Shown: positions 1-10,100, numbered from the stretch's first letter. The stretch is 53,084 nucleotides of DNA from SAR86 cluster bacterium AG-447-A08 (GCA_003212335.1 QCQA01000007.1:1-53084), one strand, 5' to 3'. Program-made: numbers and translations. Notes: generated by a model from the letters alone, not told the origin.

Positions 1-1300
1 ACTGGGGCTGGATAAAGTAACTATTACTGTCTCATTAGGCTCATCTAAACCATCATCAACAATCCCTGCTATTGTAATAGTTCCGGATGTTGCACCTGCA
101 TTGATGGTGAGTGTTCCGTTTGCGAGAGTGTAATCGGTGCCGGAGCCTGTAGCAGTTCCAGTCACCGCATAATCAACAGTCACATTTTGAGTTGATGAAG
201 CAGATAAATCCACCGTGAGAGCTTTGGAAGAGACAGATTCGGCACCGCTTGAACTGGTGGTATTGAAATCAACTACTGGTGCATCATCATTATCAGAAAT
301 GGTGTAAGTGTGAACGCTGTCGCTGCCCAATGATGCGTTACTTGGACTCGATAAAGTAAGTATGACTGACTCACTACCCTCAGTGATTGAATCATCCACG
401 ATGCTAGCAATGGTGACAGTGCTAGATGTTGCACCCGCATTGATGGTGAGTGTTCCGTTTGCGAGAGTGTAATCTGTACCAGAGCCAGTTGCAGTTCCTG
501 TAACAGCATAATCAACTGTAACAGTTTGACCAGAGGCGGCAGATAAATCTACCGTGATAGCCTGAGAAGACACAGATTCAGCTCCGCTTGAACTAGTAGT
601 ATTAAAATCAACTACTGGCGAGTTATCATTATCAGTAATGGTATATGTATGAACGCTGTCAGAACCCAAAGTTGCATTGCTAGGACTTGATAAGGTGACG
701 ATTACTGTCTCATTGGCTTCATCCAGACTATCATCAACAATCCCCGCTATTGTAATAGTTCCGGATGTTGCACCTGCATTGATGGTGAGTGTTCCGTTTG
801 CGAGAGTGTAATCGGTGCCGGAGCCTGTAGCAGTTCCAGTCACCGCATAATCAACACTCACATTTTGAGCTGAGGCTGCTGATAAATCTACCGTGATACC
901 TTTGGAAGATGTAGACTCAGCTCCGTTAGAGCTAGTAGTATTAAAATCAACTACTGGCGGGTTATCATTATCAGTAATGGTATAAGTATGGGCATCATCA
1001 CTGCCTAAAGTTGCATTGCTTGGGTTAGATAGGGTAACGATGACTGTCTCATTGGCTTCATCTAAAGAATCGTTAACAATGCCAGCAATGGTGATGGTAC
1101 CGGTTGTAGCTCCTGCATTGATAGTTAAGGTGCCATTGGCCAATGTGTAATCGGTACCAGATCCAGTTGCAGTTCCAGTTACCGCATAGTCAACTGTCAC
1201 GTTCTGAGTTGATGCGAATGATAAATCTACAGTTAAAGCTGAAGAGGAAACAGATTCAGCTCCGTTAGAGCTAGTAATGTTAAAATCAACAATTGGATTT
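1..1300 (-). repeat. Tandem 339-bp (113-codon) Calx-beta units
   Basis: Units lie at 962-1300, 623-961, 284-622 and a partial one at 1-283. The spacing is exactly 339 bases, read from the recurring ttgatggtga block at 101, 440 and 779 and its variant at 1118. The 111 bases at 68-178 are identical to 746-856, two units away, while the unit between them differs more. This indicates recent duplication or gene conversion within the array. Confidence 0.9.
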
Positions 1301-1980
1301 GCTGCTCTAGTTATAACTCGAATATAGTCGCCCGGCCGACCGTTTTTCGAGCCAAATCTTAAAGTCCTTTTATCGGAGCCAATAGATACCCAATCGCCAG
1401 ACTGGGTTGAGCTGGTTGTACTGTTACCGTAATGAACATGACCTTCTGTCTGTCTAGCGCTGTAACCATTAGCACTCGAGGTTGGATAAGTTGCATTTAA
1501 CTTATCTACGTAATCAAAATCTATAGTCATTGAAGGGTCTGTCCAATATCCTAATATTTCATAATCAAATACGATTTCACCAATCATTGAGGTTCGATCA
1601 CTTTTATTATCATGGTCGTCATTGATAAAAACTAGATAAGAATTGGCAGGAGTGTTCCCAAATACTATTGAGGTCGCGCTGCCAGTTGGCACATAGCCCA
1701 GGCCGCTGAAATTATATGTATTTGTACATATAGAGCTGCTCTGACCTTGTTGGCAAATATCTGTTCTTTCAGGAGTGATAATAAAGTCAAAGCCGGAAGT
1801 AGATCTTTGACCATTACTTGTCTCTTTTCGGGCTCTAAAATCAGTGGCACTATTTTTAATTTCTACATATGAATTAACACTTGCAATACCATCTGCATGG
1901 ACTTGCGTAGATAGCAATCCAGTAAATATTAGAAATAACCCAATACAAAAGTATCTATGTAAACCTAGCTCTGTATGCAT
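1..1980 (-). CDS. Secreted Calx-beta repeat protein (3' end outside window)
   Basis: The frame is open from the left edge to ATG at 1980, so this is the N-terminal part of a larger protein. The first 28 residues look like a signal peptide (hydrophobic LFLIFTGLLSTQVHA, then DG). Residues 30 to about 225 form a domain I do not recognise, with one CxxGxSSSxC-like pair. From about residue 227 come 113-residue Calx-beta type units containing DxTVxYAVTGTATGSGTDYT-like and DEANETVIVTLS-like motifs, each closing in TYTITDNDN. Calx-beta repeats are extracellular Ca2+-binding or adhesive modules. I infer a surface or secreted adhesin-like protein. An in-frame ATG at 2049 would add 23 residues before the signal peptide, so 1980 is preferred. 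Neither start has a strong Shine-Dalgarno. It may be the last gene of the 4501-to-2137 run, about 157 bases downstream of it. Confidence 0.8.
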   Translation of the reverse strand, partial: MHTELGLHRYFCIGLFLIFTGLLSTQVHADGIASVNSYVEIKNSATDFRARKETSNGQRSTSGFDFIITPERTDICQQGQSSSICTNTYNFSGLGYVPTGSATSIVFGNTPANSYLVFINDDHDNKSDRTSMIGEIVFDYEILGYWTDPSMTIDFDYVDKLNATYPTSSANGYSARQTEGHVHYGNSTTSSTQSGDWVSIGSDKRTLRFGSKNGRPGDYIRVITRAANPIVDFNITSSNGAESVSSSALTVDLSFASTQNVTVDYAVTGTATGSGTDYTLANGTLTINAGATTGTITIAGIVNDSLDEANETVIVTLSNPSNATLGSDDAHTYTITDNDNPPVVDFNTTSSNGAESTSSKGITVDLSAASAQNVSVDYAVTGTATGSGTDYTLANGTLTINAGATSGTITIAGIVDDSLDEANETVIVTLSSPSNATLGSDSVHTYTITDNDNSPVVDFNTTSSSGAESVSSQAITVDLSAASGQTVTVDYAVTGTATGSGTDYTLANGTLTINAGATSSTVTIASIVDDSITEGSESVILTLSSPSNASLGSDSVHTYTISDNDDAPVVDFNTTSSSGAESVSSKALTVDLSASSTQNVTVDYAVTGTATGSGTDYTLANGTLTINAGATSGTITIAGIVDDGLDEPNETVIVTLSSPS

Positions 1981-2136
1981 TTTTCTTGAAATAAATGTCC
2001 CAAAAATTTTTGCGGCAAATATTCTATAGAAAAAATGACAAATTATCATTTTTTAAGCTAAAACAATTTTTATTGCTTAAAGAGAAATAATCATAAGTTC
2101 TGAATGAACTATGAAACTAAAAAGACCATAAAAGTG

Positions 2137-2337
2137 CTAAGTTAATAAGAAGCTAGCGATAAAGGTGTATGACATAACAATAATAATCCACAGCACCCAA
2201 TAAGCCCTAGCTAGCTTTCTGAGAGGTAAGAATTCTGACCAAGAGTCATCATCTCGATCTTTGGGTCTTCTAGTGAAGTCATAAATAATAGCTATCCAGA
2301 AGGCTATAAATAAACTGTATAGAATTACTGAATACAT
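2137..2337 (-). CDS. Small two-helix membrane protein, unknown
   Basis: A 66-residue protein I do not recognise. Residues 1-21 form a hydrophobic helix beginning at the initiator Met. Residues 22-43 form a charged loop (TRRPKDRDDD). Residues about 46-65 form a second hydrophobic helix ending at the C-terminus. It starts 13 bases after the stop of the alkaline phosphatase on the same strand, so it is very probably the third gene of the SGNH hydrolase / phosphatase operon. The loop charge suggests a hairpin in the inner membrane with both ends outside or both inside. No catalytic motif is visible. Coding confidence rests on the tight spacing and the regular membrane pattern. Confidence 0.6.
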   Translation of the reverse strand: MYSVILYSLFIAFWIAIIYDFTRRPKDRDDDSWSEFLPLRKLARAYWVLWIIIVMSYTFIASFLLT

Positions 2338-2350
2338 ACTGAAAGTGGAT

Positions 2351-3673
2351 TTACTTTACACAACTCCCACTCTGAGATGACAAATCAAGAGCTTCTACCA
2401 TGGCATAATAGATATCAGTATTATCAAGAGTTCCAGTGAAATTTTCCGAACCTGGTCCGTAAGCGTACACCGGAACAGGAACTCCGGTATGTGACCCATA
2501 ACCAATGCCAGTATTGAAAGAAAATTTAACTTCAGGAGAGGTGTAGTTGGTCGGAGTCTCTGGCTCAATTAACAATCCACCAGTTTCGTGATCGGCTGTA
2601 ACGATGACAAGCGTATCTTCATTCTCCAGAGCAAATTTATGAGCCGTGCTTACGGCGTCATCAAAATCTTTCATTTCTTGAACTAAGTATTCAACGTTAT
2701 TTGCGTGACCTGCCCAGTCAACTTGAGATCCCTCAACCATGATAAAGAATCCATTACAGCCATTTTGATTAAAATCCAAAGAACGGTTGATAGCAAAATC
2801 TAGCATCTCACTCGTAGTCGGTTCCGAGCTGTGATTGTCTGGTCTTTCTATATCCCTTAAGTGTTCATCGGCAAAGAGTCCGACGACTTTTCCTCTATTA
2901 CTAGTATCAAAATTACTTAATTCTTCCTTTTTGGTAAGGACGGTATGAGAACCTTTGATCTGCTCCATTAAATTTAATCCATCTTCTCTCTTGCCGCCCA
3001 TTTCTTCGGTGATAAAGAAGTGTCTGCCGCCCCCTAAGATTGTCATTACATTAGAGTCCATCATTTGCTTACTTATTTCGTCGGTCTTCCATCTTAAATC
3101 TACATGGGAAGCAAAAGCAGCTGGCGTTGCATGAGTAATCTCTGAAGTTGAAATAAGGGAACTGATAAATCCATAGTCATGAATTTTTTCTGTAAGGTTT
3201 TCAAGCACCTCTTTGTTCTGATCTAGACCTAAGGCTCCATTGTTAGTTTTTTGTCCTGTACTAAAAGCAGTCGCCGAAGATGCGGAGTCGGTGACAATCG
3301 CATCTGCAGAGTGAGTTAAGACAATTCCTGATATAGGAAATTTATCCATTGAAAGTCTTGCATCAGGACCTCCTTGAAGAAGCCTGTAAGAAGTCACTTG
3401 GCTAAGACTCATACCATCAGCGATCAGTAAAATAATATTTTTTGCCTTCTTGTTGACGGGTAATAGAGCTTTTTGAACGAGCGCTGAACCTTCAGGAAGT
3501 GTTTTTACAAAAGCATCTTTGTCCGCAATAGACCCTTCCGGGATGGGTATACTATTTATTAAAGCAGCAATTCCAAGACGCTCCAATGTTTTGTACCCAA
3601 CAAACGCTCCAATGCAGAAAGCGATTAAAATAACCAATGCATATTTTTTTAAGAAGTTAAAAAGTGTAGTCAT
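2351..3673 (-). CDS. Alkaline phosphatase, PhoA family, membrane-anchored
   Basis: A phosphomonoesterase that releases phosphate outside the cytoplasm. The 440-residue length fits the family. The metal-binding IADGMS motif is at about residues 84-89 (Asp86). The catalytic motif VTDSASSATA places the phosphorylated serine at about Ser130. ADHETGG and a late GSHTG supply further zinc ligands. Residues 10-28 form a hydrophobic segment without an obvious signal-peptidase site. The enzyme is therefore probably tethered to the inner membrane and faces the periplasm. It starts 9 bases after the SGNH hydrolase stop and is followed by a small membrane protein, suggesting a three-gene operon. The context suggests scavenging of phosphate from organic esters; no Pho box was identified. 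Confidence 0.9.
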   Translation of the reverse strand: MTTLFNFLKKYALVILIAFCIGAFVGYKTLERLGIAALINSIPIPEGSIADKDAFVKTLPEGSALVQKALLPVNKKAKNIILLIADGMSLSQVTSYRLLQGGPDARLSMDKFPISGIVLTHSADAIVTDSASSATAFSTGQKTNNGALGLDQNKEVLENLTEKIHDYGFISSLISTSEITHATPAAFASHVDLRWKTDEISKQMMDSNVMTILGGGRHFFITEEMGGKREDGLNLMEQIKGSHTVLTKKEELSNFDTSNRGKVVGLFADEHLRDIERPDNHSSEPTTSEMLDFAINRSLDFNQNGCNGFFIMVEGSQVDWAGHANNVEYLVQEMKDFDDAVSTAHKFALENEDTLVIVTADHETGGLLIEPETPTNYTSPEVKFSFNTGIGYGSHTGVPVPVYAYGPGSENFTGTLDNTDIYYAMVEALDLSSQSGSCVK

Positions 3674-3682
3674 AATCCGTTC

Positions 3683-4501
3683 CTATTTGATGAAATTATT
3701 CAAAGCTTTCCACGCAACAGCTTGAAGCCTCTCCTGCTCTTGTTGATTCAATCCATAATCATAAGAATTACCAACGGGTGATATATTATATACAGACGAA
3801 TAGATAACTGCTGCCATTAAATAGGTACCTGCCTTACTAGGATGCCTCTTGTCAGGTGTATAAAGATCTATATCAGGAAGCTCCTTTTGAGCCAATTTAA
3901 AGGCAAGTCCAACTGGAAAAACCATAGCTTTATTTCTGTTGCCTGCGGATACGTATGCAGAAGATAGACCATCAATCATCTCCGGGACATCTTTGTAAGC
4001 CCATGTCATCAGCAAAGCTGGTTCAACTCCATTATCTCTTAAGGTCTTGCTGTGTTTGTCTACGTAATAATTAAACAATTCCTTACGATCTTCATGAATT
4101 GGGCACTGACTGCAATCCATCATAATGGCAAGTTCATATTTCTCAGGATCATATTTTTTATACTTATTGCTCGAAGTAATCGAGAATGATCCTATTTTTT
4201 CATTGGTTACATAGGATTCAACATCATGCCATTCTAGAGAAGAGCTATTTATGGTTATATTTCTAAATCTATGCCCCTTTCCTAGAGATTCATTTGCCTT
4301 AACCATACCCAAAACTGGTTTATGAACTCCGTTATTGTAATAAAAGAAGCTATTACCTATAAAAAGTACAGACTTAGGATTATCTACTTTAGGGCTCTTT
4401 AATAGCGGAGCATTCTCACCCAATATAGTCTGTGAAGTAAGAAAAAAAATAGTGCAAAAAAGTACACCTAATTGATTAATTTTCACTTGCATCTTCTGCA
4501 T
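3683..4501 (-). CDS. Secreted SGNH-type hydrolase
   Basis: A 272-residue protein with a signal peptide over about residues 5-28 (hydrophobic, ending near ILGEN). The block VLFIGNSFFYYNNGVH, with Ser51, matches block I of the SGNH/DUF4886-like esterase fold. A C-terminal block with DxRHPSKAGTYLMA supplies the Asp/His pair of the catalytic triad. The expected activity is hydrolysis of an ester; the substrate cannot be told from sequence. A second Met four codons in (4492) is an equally good start. It is the first gene of the run leading into the alkaline phosphatase (9-base gap). It is divergently placed from the enoyl-CoA hydratase, with only 34 bases between the two starts. Confidence 0.75.
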   Translation of the reverse strand: MQKMQVKINQLGVLFCTIFFLTSQTILGENAPLLKSPKVDNPKSVLFIGNSFFYYNNGVHKPVLGMVKANESLGKGHRFRNITINSSSLEWHDVESYVTNEKIGSFSITSSNKYKKYDPEKYELAIMMDCSQCPIHEDRKELFNYYVDKHSKTLRDNGVEPALLMTWAYKDVPEMIDGLSSAYVSAGNRNKAMVFPVGLAFKLAQKELPDIDLYTPDKRHPSKAGTYLMAAVIYSSVYNISPVGNSYDYGLNQQEQERLQAVAWKALNNFIK

Positions 4502-4535
4502 AGAATAGCAAAGATAGGGTCAAGGGAGAAAGACT

Positions 4536-5357
4536 ATGGAGAAAATAGATACAGGCACTGAACACCTCATTTTTGAAAAGGAAAACGGCGTTGCGGTGCT
4601 AACAATGAATCGTCCTGAAGCAAGAAATGCCATGTCAGGGGAGATGAACGAAGCGATGCGGGCTACGCTTGAGGAAGTGGAACTTGATCCTACCATTAGA
4701 TGTGTTGTTCTAACGGGTGCAGGTAAAGGATTTTGTGCCGGCGGAGATGTAAAGGGTATGGCTTCGTCAGGAGATGGAACGGTTGGTGACAATACGATCG
4801 ATGCAGCCATTCATAGACAAAGAGTCCATCAAAGAGCGACAGCAGGAAAACTTTTTAAAATGCCAAAGCCTACTATTGCAGCGCTTCCAGGAGCTGCTGC
4901 AGGTGCTGGTTTATCCTATGCACTTGCATGTGACCTTAGAGTTATGGCGAGTAGTGCCATTATGACAACAGCTTTTGCTAAAGTCGGATTTTCAGGAGAC
5001 TACGGTGGTAGTTATTTCATGACTCAGCTGATTGGATCTGCCAAAGCTAGAGAATTGTATTTTCTCTCGGACAGAGTAACTGCAGATGAGGCCTTAAATC
5101 TTGGATTAACTAATTGGGTTTGTGAACCAGATGACCTGATGGATAAAACTATGGAAATTGCTAATAGATTAGCTAATGGACCTTCAGTTGCTTATCGTTA
5201 TATGAAAGAAAATCTCAATAGAGCCATGAACGGTGAAGTAGATGATTGTTTAGACCTGGAAGCAACTCACCATATACATTGCGGTCAAACTGAAGATCAT
5301 AGAAATGCAACCAAGGCATTTGTAGAAAAGAAAGAACCAGTATTCAAAGGAAAATAA
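4536..5357 (+). CDS. Enoyl-CoA hydratase/isomerase family protein
   Basis: A crotonase-fold enzyme of 273 residues acting on acyl-CoA thioesters in the cytoplasm. NRPEARNAMS near residue 25 and GAGKGFCAGGDVKGM near residues 65-79 form the first oxyanion half. AALPGAAAGAGLSYALACDL near residues 111-130 forms the second. The region KVGFSGDYGGSYF has Asp where PaaG-type isomerases carry their catalytic Asp, rather than the hydratase Glu. An isomerase or a specialised hydratase is therefore as likely as a beta-oxidation hydratase. A gggag Shine-Dalgarno precedes the ATG. Only 15 bases separate it from the esterase gene downstream, so the two form an operon. Confidence 0.85.
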   Translation: MEKIDTGTEHLIFEKENGVAVLTMNRPEARNAMSGEMNEAMRATLEEVELDPTIRCVVLTGAGKGFCAGGDVKGMASSGDGTVGDNTIDAAIHRQRVHQRATAGKLFKMPKPTIAALPGAAAGAGLSYALACDLRVMASSAIMTTAFAKVGFSGDYGGSYFMTQLIGSAKARELYFLSDRVTADEALNLGLTNWVCEPDDLMDKTMEIANRLANGPSVAYRYMKENLNRAMNGEVDDCLDLEATHHIHCGQTEDHRNATKAFVEKKEPVFKGK

Positions 5358-5372
5358 ATAAAGGAGAGATAG

Positions 5373-6419
5373 ATGGAAAATAGAATTAAAAATGATCTTA
5401 GGATCGATAAAAGATTAAGGGCGGTTTTTGGGGAAATAGAACTTGGATCAGTAACATCCAGTCCTGCTGACACAAGAGAAGGTATTCTGGCTGAACAAGA
5501 AACCGATGCGGCTAAAGAAGGTAAGGCCGTAATGGATTTAGTAAATAACTCACCCCATTACAAAGAAGCTGTTCCCGAAACTGGTCTGGTAACCACAACC
5601 AAAGAATTTATATCGGATCCAGACGGGAATACCATCAAAATTCAATATATTCGACCAGAAACGGATGAAGAGCTGCCTTGTGTTTATTACATTCATGGTG
5701 GTGGCATGATGGTAAGTTCTTGTTTTGATGAAATGTATGCTGCCTGGGGGAGATGTATCGCTCGACAAGGTGTTGCAGTTGCGATGGTAGATTTTAGAAA
5801 CGCTATGTGGGCATCCTCTGCACCAGAAATAGAGCCTTTTCCGGCAGGTTTAAATGACTGTGTTTCTGGACTTAAGTGGGTTCATGCCAACGCGAAAGAG
5901 CTCAATATAGATAATAACCAAATCATTATTGCCGGTGAAAGTGGAGGCGGCAATTTAACTATAGCTACGAGTTTAAAACTTAAGCAAGATGGTGACATTG
6001 GATTAATCAAAGGTCTCTACGCACTATGTCCTTATATTGCAGGGCACTGGCCACTGCCTGAAAACCCCTCTTCAGAAGATAATGAAGGTATTCTGTTAAG
6101 TCTTCACAGTGAACATGAGTATTCGCATGGAGCAATTATTTACGGCATTGACGCTTACAAGAACAAAGATCCGTTGGCTTGGCCGAGCTTTGCAACCGAA
6201 GAAGATGTTAAAGGCTTACCCAAGACTTACATCATCGTAAACGAGCTGGATCCCTTAAGAGATGAAGGAGTTAACTTCTATAGGCTCTTAAGAGAGGCGG
6301 ATGTAGATGCGCAATGTAGACAGGTGATGGGTTCAGTCCACGGCACAGAAATCTTCTTAGGTTGCCCTGAGATCAGTGACGAAACTGCGCTATCAATCGC
6401 AAACTTCGTAAGAACTTAA
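5373..6419 (+). CDS. Alpha/beta hydrolase, HSL (hormone-sensitive lipase-like) family
   Basis: A 348-residue esterase. The oxyanion motif HGGG is at residues 108-111. The nucleophile elbow GESGGGN puts the catalytic serine at 190. NELDPLRDEG near residue 290 supplies the Asp, and SVHGTEIF near 322 the His. Together these give the HSL (family IV) triad. A strong aaggagag Shine-Dalgarno sits just ahead of the ATG. It probably hydrolyses a short-chain or carboxylic ester; pairing with the enoyl-CoA hydratase suggests a shared catabolic route, which is inference. Its stop overlaps the stop of the convergent channel gene by 4 bases (ttaa at 6416-6419). Confidence 0.85.
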   Translation: MENRIKNDLRIDKRLRAVFGEIELGSVTSSPADTREGILAEQETDAAKEGKAVMDLVNNSPHYKEAVPETGLVTTTKEFISDPDGNTIKIQYIRPETDEELPCVYYIHGGGMMVSSCFDEMYAAWGRCIARQGVAVAMVDFRNAMWASSAPEIEPFPAGLNDCVSGLKWVHANAKELNIDNNQIIIAGESGGGNLTIATSLKLKQDGDIGLIKGLYALCPYIAGHWPLPENPSSEDNEGILLSLHSEHEYSHGAIIYGIDAYKNKDPLAWPSFATEEDVKGLPKTYIIVNELDPLRDEGVNFYRLLREADVDAQCRQVMGSVHGTEIFLGCPEISDETALSIANFVRT

Positions 6420-7153
6420 TTAGTATTTTCTTCTGTATTATCTGAAGCCAAGAGAGTCTGCTTGGCTTCGATAGTCATTACATCAACAATGACACCTATC
6501 ACCATGTTCAAAAGGACGACGGCGTTGATGATGATAAAACTAACAAAATAAATCCAAGACATGGGATAGACTCCAATCACATCACCCATTATGGCTCCCC
6601 AATCATCGTAGGTGGCCACCTGCATTAGAGTCAACATGGCTACACCGATATTTCCCCATCTATCTGGCTCAAGTTCGCCAAATATGAGAGTGCCTATAGC
6701 GCCCCAGATGTAGATAAAGATAAACATCAAAAGTGCAATAAAACCTACTCTTGGAACGGTCTTAATTAAAGCTTCAATAATATGTCTAAAAGCTGGAACT
6801 ACTGTCACAATCCTTAAGATTCTTATAATTCTTAGGAGACGAGCAACGAAGACACTTTCCGCTCCACCCACAGGAATCAAACTGATAGTGACAATAATAA
6901 AATCAAATACATTCCATCCATCCTTAAAAAATTTAACCAAGGACTTTTCTGCGATCATTCGAATTAATATTTCTATGGTGAAGAAAATGGTGATGCCATA
7001 GTCAAAAAATTCAAGTAGATAAATGTAGTTTGAGGGAATGTCATAAGAGGAAACACCTGCATACAAAGCCGATGCTAGGATTACAGATATAACGAGAGAA
7101 TTAAAAAACTTACTGTTTCTGATCTTTAGAAAAAAATCTACAAAACCATTCAT
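6416..7153 (-). CDS. Voltage-gated cation channel, BacNav-like, one-domain
   Basis: A 245-residue single-domain ion transport protein with six predicted transmembrane segments. S4 is clear: RLLRIIRILRIV carries regularly spaced arginines at about residues 108-121. The pore loop reads QVATYDDWGAIM. It aligns with the TLESW filter of NaChBac/NavAb, with Asp-Asp in place of Glu-Ser. Four copies should assemble into a channel. By analogy with the engineered calcium-selective CavAb filter (TLDDWSD), the acidic pair may raise calcium permeability; this is inference. An AAGGAG Shine-Dalgarno precedes the ATG. It lies 42 bases downstream of the giant secreted protein and could be co-transcribed with it. 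Confidence 0.85.
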   Translation of the reverse strand: MNGFVDFFLKIRNSKFFNSLVISVILASALYAGVSSYDIPSNYIYLLEFFDYGITIFFTIEILIRMIAEKSLVKFFKDGWNVFDFIIVTISLIPVGGAESVFVARLLRIIRILRIVTVVPAFRHIIEALIKTVPRVGFIALLMFIFIYIWGAIGTLIFGELEPDRWGNIGVAMLTLMQVATYDDWGAIMGDVIGVYPMSWIYFVSFIIINAVVLLNMVIGVIVDVMTIEAKQTLLASDNTEENTN

Positions 7154-7195
7154 GACTATCTCCTTTTCTGCATTATAGTTGAAAAATTGAATTAA

Positions 7196-10100
7196 CTAGC
7201 AACCACCACTTATACAAAGCAGATAGATTCCTTCCGCAGTATAAAAATCATTGGCTCCAGCTGTTCCTGTATCTCCAGATTTATATAAATTCACATTCAC
7301 CCTTCCTCCACTCTCCGTAGGAGATGAATCTCCAAACAGAGCACCTGCTACTGCAGCTCCACCCAGCCAACTGTTATCCAAAGAATCTGTAGAAGTCCCA
7401 GTGTAAGTATTATTGGTTCCTGTGATAGCTACGGAGAAAGAGGCAAAACCAGCATTTGCTACAATCGGATTTTTATCATCAAAGTTAGTGAAATCTAAAG
7501 TTCCAGAATATCCACTTGCACCCCAGCTAAATGACGCTGCAACATCAGCTGTGGTTGTGTATTTATGTACATCGTAATTTGTACCAGTCTGATTATATCT
7601 ATAAGCAACATTTACTGCGGCTGCACCACTCATAGAAGCGGATCCTGAAGTTGGTATTTCATTTTGATCCACGAGCTCTCCGCCTACCCAAGTACCTAAG
7701 TGAACTGAAGCATTTTGATCACCTGAATTAGGAGATATATCGGCAGCACTCATGGCCCAGAAACCCCAGGTTGAATACTCAGTATTAGGCATTGAATCAT
7801 TGCCACCTGTATGAAACAGATCAGAATCCTCTTTATCCAAGGTATTGTAAGAAACCATTACTCCAGCCAAGTTATTGGAACCTCCTGAAGTCCCATCAAT
7901 TTGCGCCCCATCGTCTTGAATTTCAGCACCAAAAACTTCACTTGAAATATAAGCTGATTTTGCTTCATCGTTGGTGGCATCGCCAAACTTTAAAGTCATA
8001 GAGCCGGTATCCACCGTGCTCCAATTGGAAGTATAGTTATTTGAGGGTGCTGCACTGATGGTCATAGGTGCAACTACCTGAACATCATCGTTGGTCGTAT
8101 CAAACGTAAAGGTTGCAAGCGTGCTGCTTGAACGAATCGATGAAAGTTGAGAGTTACCTGTGCCACTGACATCAAACTCTAAAATGCCGCTGAAAAATCC
8201 GCTGTAGCCCGTGGCACTCGATGAGTAAAAATCTGAAGATCTAAAATTGCTTAAGCTTGCATAGTCTGCATAAGATGAGCTTGAAGGTTTAACGTCTTGA
8301 ACCACAGCAGAAATATTAAAGGAGCCAGTACTGAAGGTATCATTGTTTGAGTTGTAATTAACTCCCAAGGTCATATTACCGGACTTGTAAGGGTCAGAAG
8401 ATGTAATCATGGCGCCGCCAGGTTGATTGGAGCTATCACCCCAAAAACAACCACTATCGTTAGAGGTTGCACACTCAATTGGAGAAGTACCGTAATTAAT
8501 ACCCAGACCATCATTATCGGCATTGGTCGCACCTTGATAGGACCAATAATGATAACCATCCATGCCCAAGCCAGTATCTCCTGCTGAATATCTAGTTGTA
8601 TCATTTTTTCGATAATCCACATTAGATATCACCACATTCAAAAGACTCTGTTGATCATCTCGAGTCGTGCTACCTGAGGCACCATCGTATGAATCTTTAA
8701 AAGAAATTTGTGCCCAAAGGCCAACCCCTATACCGCTTGGATTTAGTACCTGCCACCACATGGATTGACCTTCAGGCAATTCATTGGTGCTCCCATTGAA
8801 TCTTGAGGTATCAAGCATGTCAGAGCTATCAAGGGCGATGCTAGAAAAATCATAATAGTTATCATAGGTATTACATGCCGAGGCATTATTACCTACGCCC
8901 AAGCAATAATCATGTCCAACATCACCATAAGACCAAAGCGTTTTTGGAATAAAATTGGGAATAAAGTAATCGTTACTACTTCCACTTGCTGCAAAGTTTT
9001 CAATTGGTATCACTGCCATGGCAATGACTCTTTTATTGCCATTTGTAAAGGATACAAAGTTAGCATCCTTATAAACTTCTCCGGCTAAAGTGACCTGATC
9101 TTCGTAGAGGTTGTAGGTACTTGATGTGGTTGAGCCATCACCAGACAAACCAACTATCCATTGCATGATTGCATAACTATTAGTCCCTTGATATGCAATT
9201 TGGTGATCCCAATTTATATCGTTCGTTCCGAGCAAAACACCATTGGTATCACTATCGGTTTCATTAGGTCCCCAATAACCAAAATATTTTGCCAATTTAA
9301 TTCCGTTACCTGCACTATTTAAATATCTACCACAACCTTGACATTTAATGGAAAAGCCATTTAAAGCTTCAGCTATACCTCCACTTCCAGTGTATGTGGA
9401 GTCGATAGGTTCAGTATCTACGACAGCATCTCTAGTACTAAAAGTGGCAGTACCGCCACCGATTGCAGACAAAACAGCATTTAATCTAGCTTCATTTGAT
9501 TGATAATTACAACATTGTTCTGAATAAAGGACATACAAGACATTTCCAGAAGTTTCCAAAAAGCTTTCATAGCCACTTATATCTGTACTCGTAGTGCCTA
9601 CTCTTATATCTATGATCAAGCTGTATGGGCTTAAATCAGCTGGTACGTTAGTACTCTGAACTGAATCATAGGTTTTACCTCCTGCAGTAATTGCATCTAC
9701 CCATTGATTACCATCATTACTCCAATCCCCATCGTAAGCATTGCTACCCTCATTGTAATTCCACAATATTAGAGCTTTTCCGCCAGCAACTTCTGAGGTA
9801 AAGCTGATATCACTAGCCGCTTTATCAGTTGTCATAAACCAATATTCTGCGCTTTCAAGTCGTCCTGCAGTAAGGAATTCAGCATTGGCTATGGTGTTGG
9901 TAACTGCCGTGCCTAGAGGGCTGTAATACTTACCATCAAGTGCAGAAGAATTTGGTGCAAAAGCAAATTGACCATTGCCTGAGGTGTCAACTGGGAAATA
10001 ATAGCGCCAATTTAATGAGGTTCCAGAATTTATTTCCACTGGCACGTAATTGTTAGAAGTATCATCCACACTTGTAATGTCAGTTGAATTGGTGGTACCA

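Noticed and set aside
1-1300. Regular repeats as a CRISPR array
   Set aside because: The period is 339 bases with no short spacers, and the units are coding Calx-beta domains.
1665-1850. 61-codon minus frame in the N-terminal part of the Calx-beta gene
   Set aside because: It is a different frame from the one holding the signal peptide and repeats.
7154-7195. Terminator between the giant gene and the channel gene
   Set aside because: No hairpin with a T run is visible in these 42 bases, so read-through remains possible.
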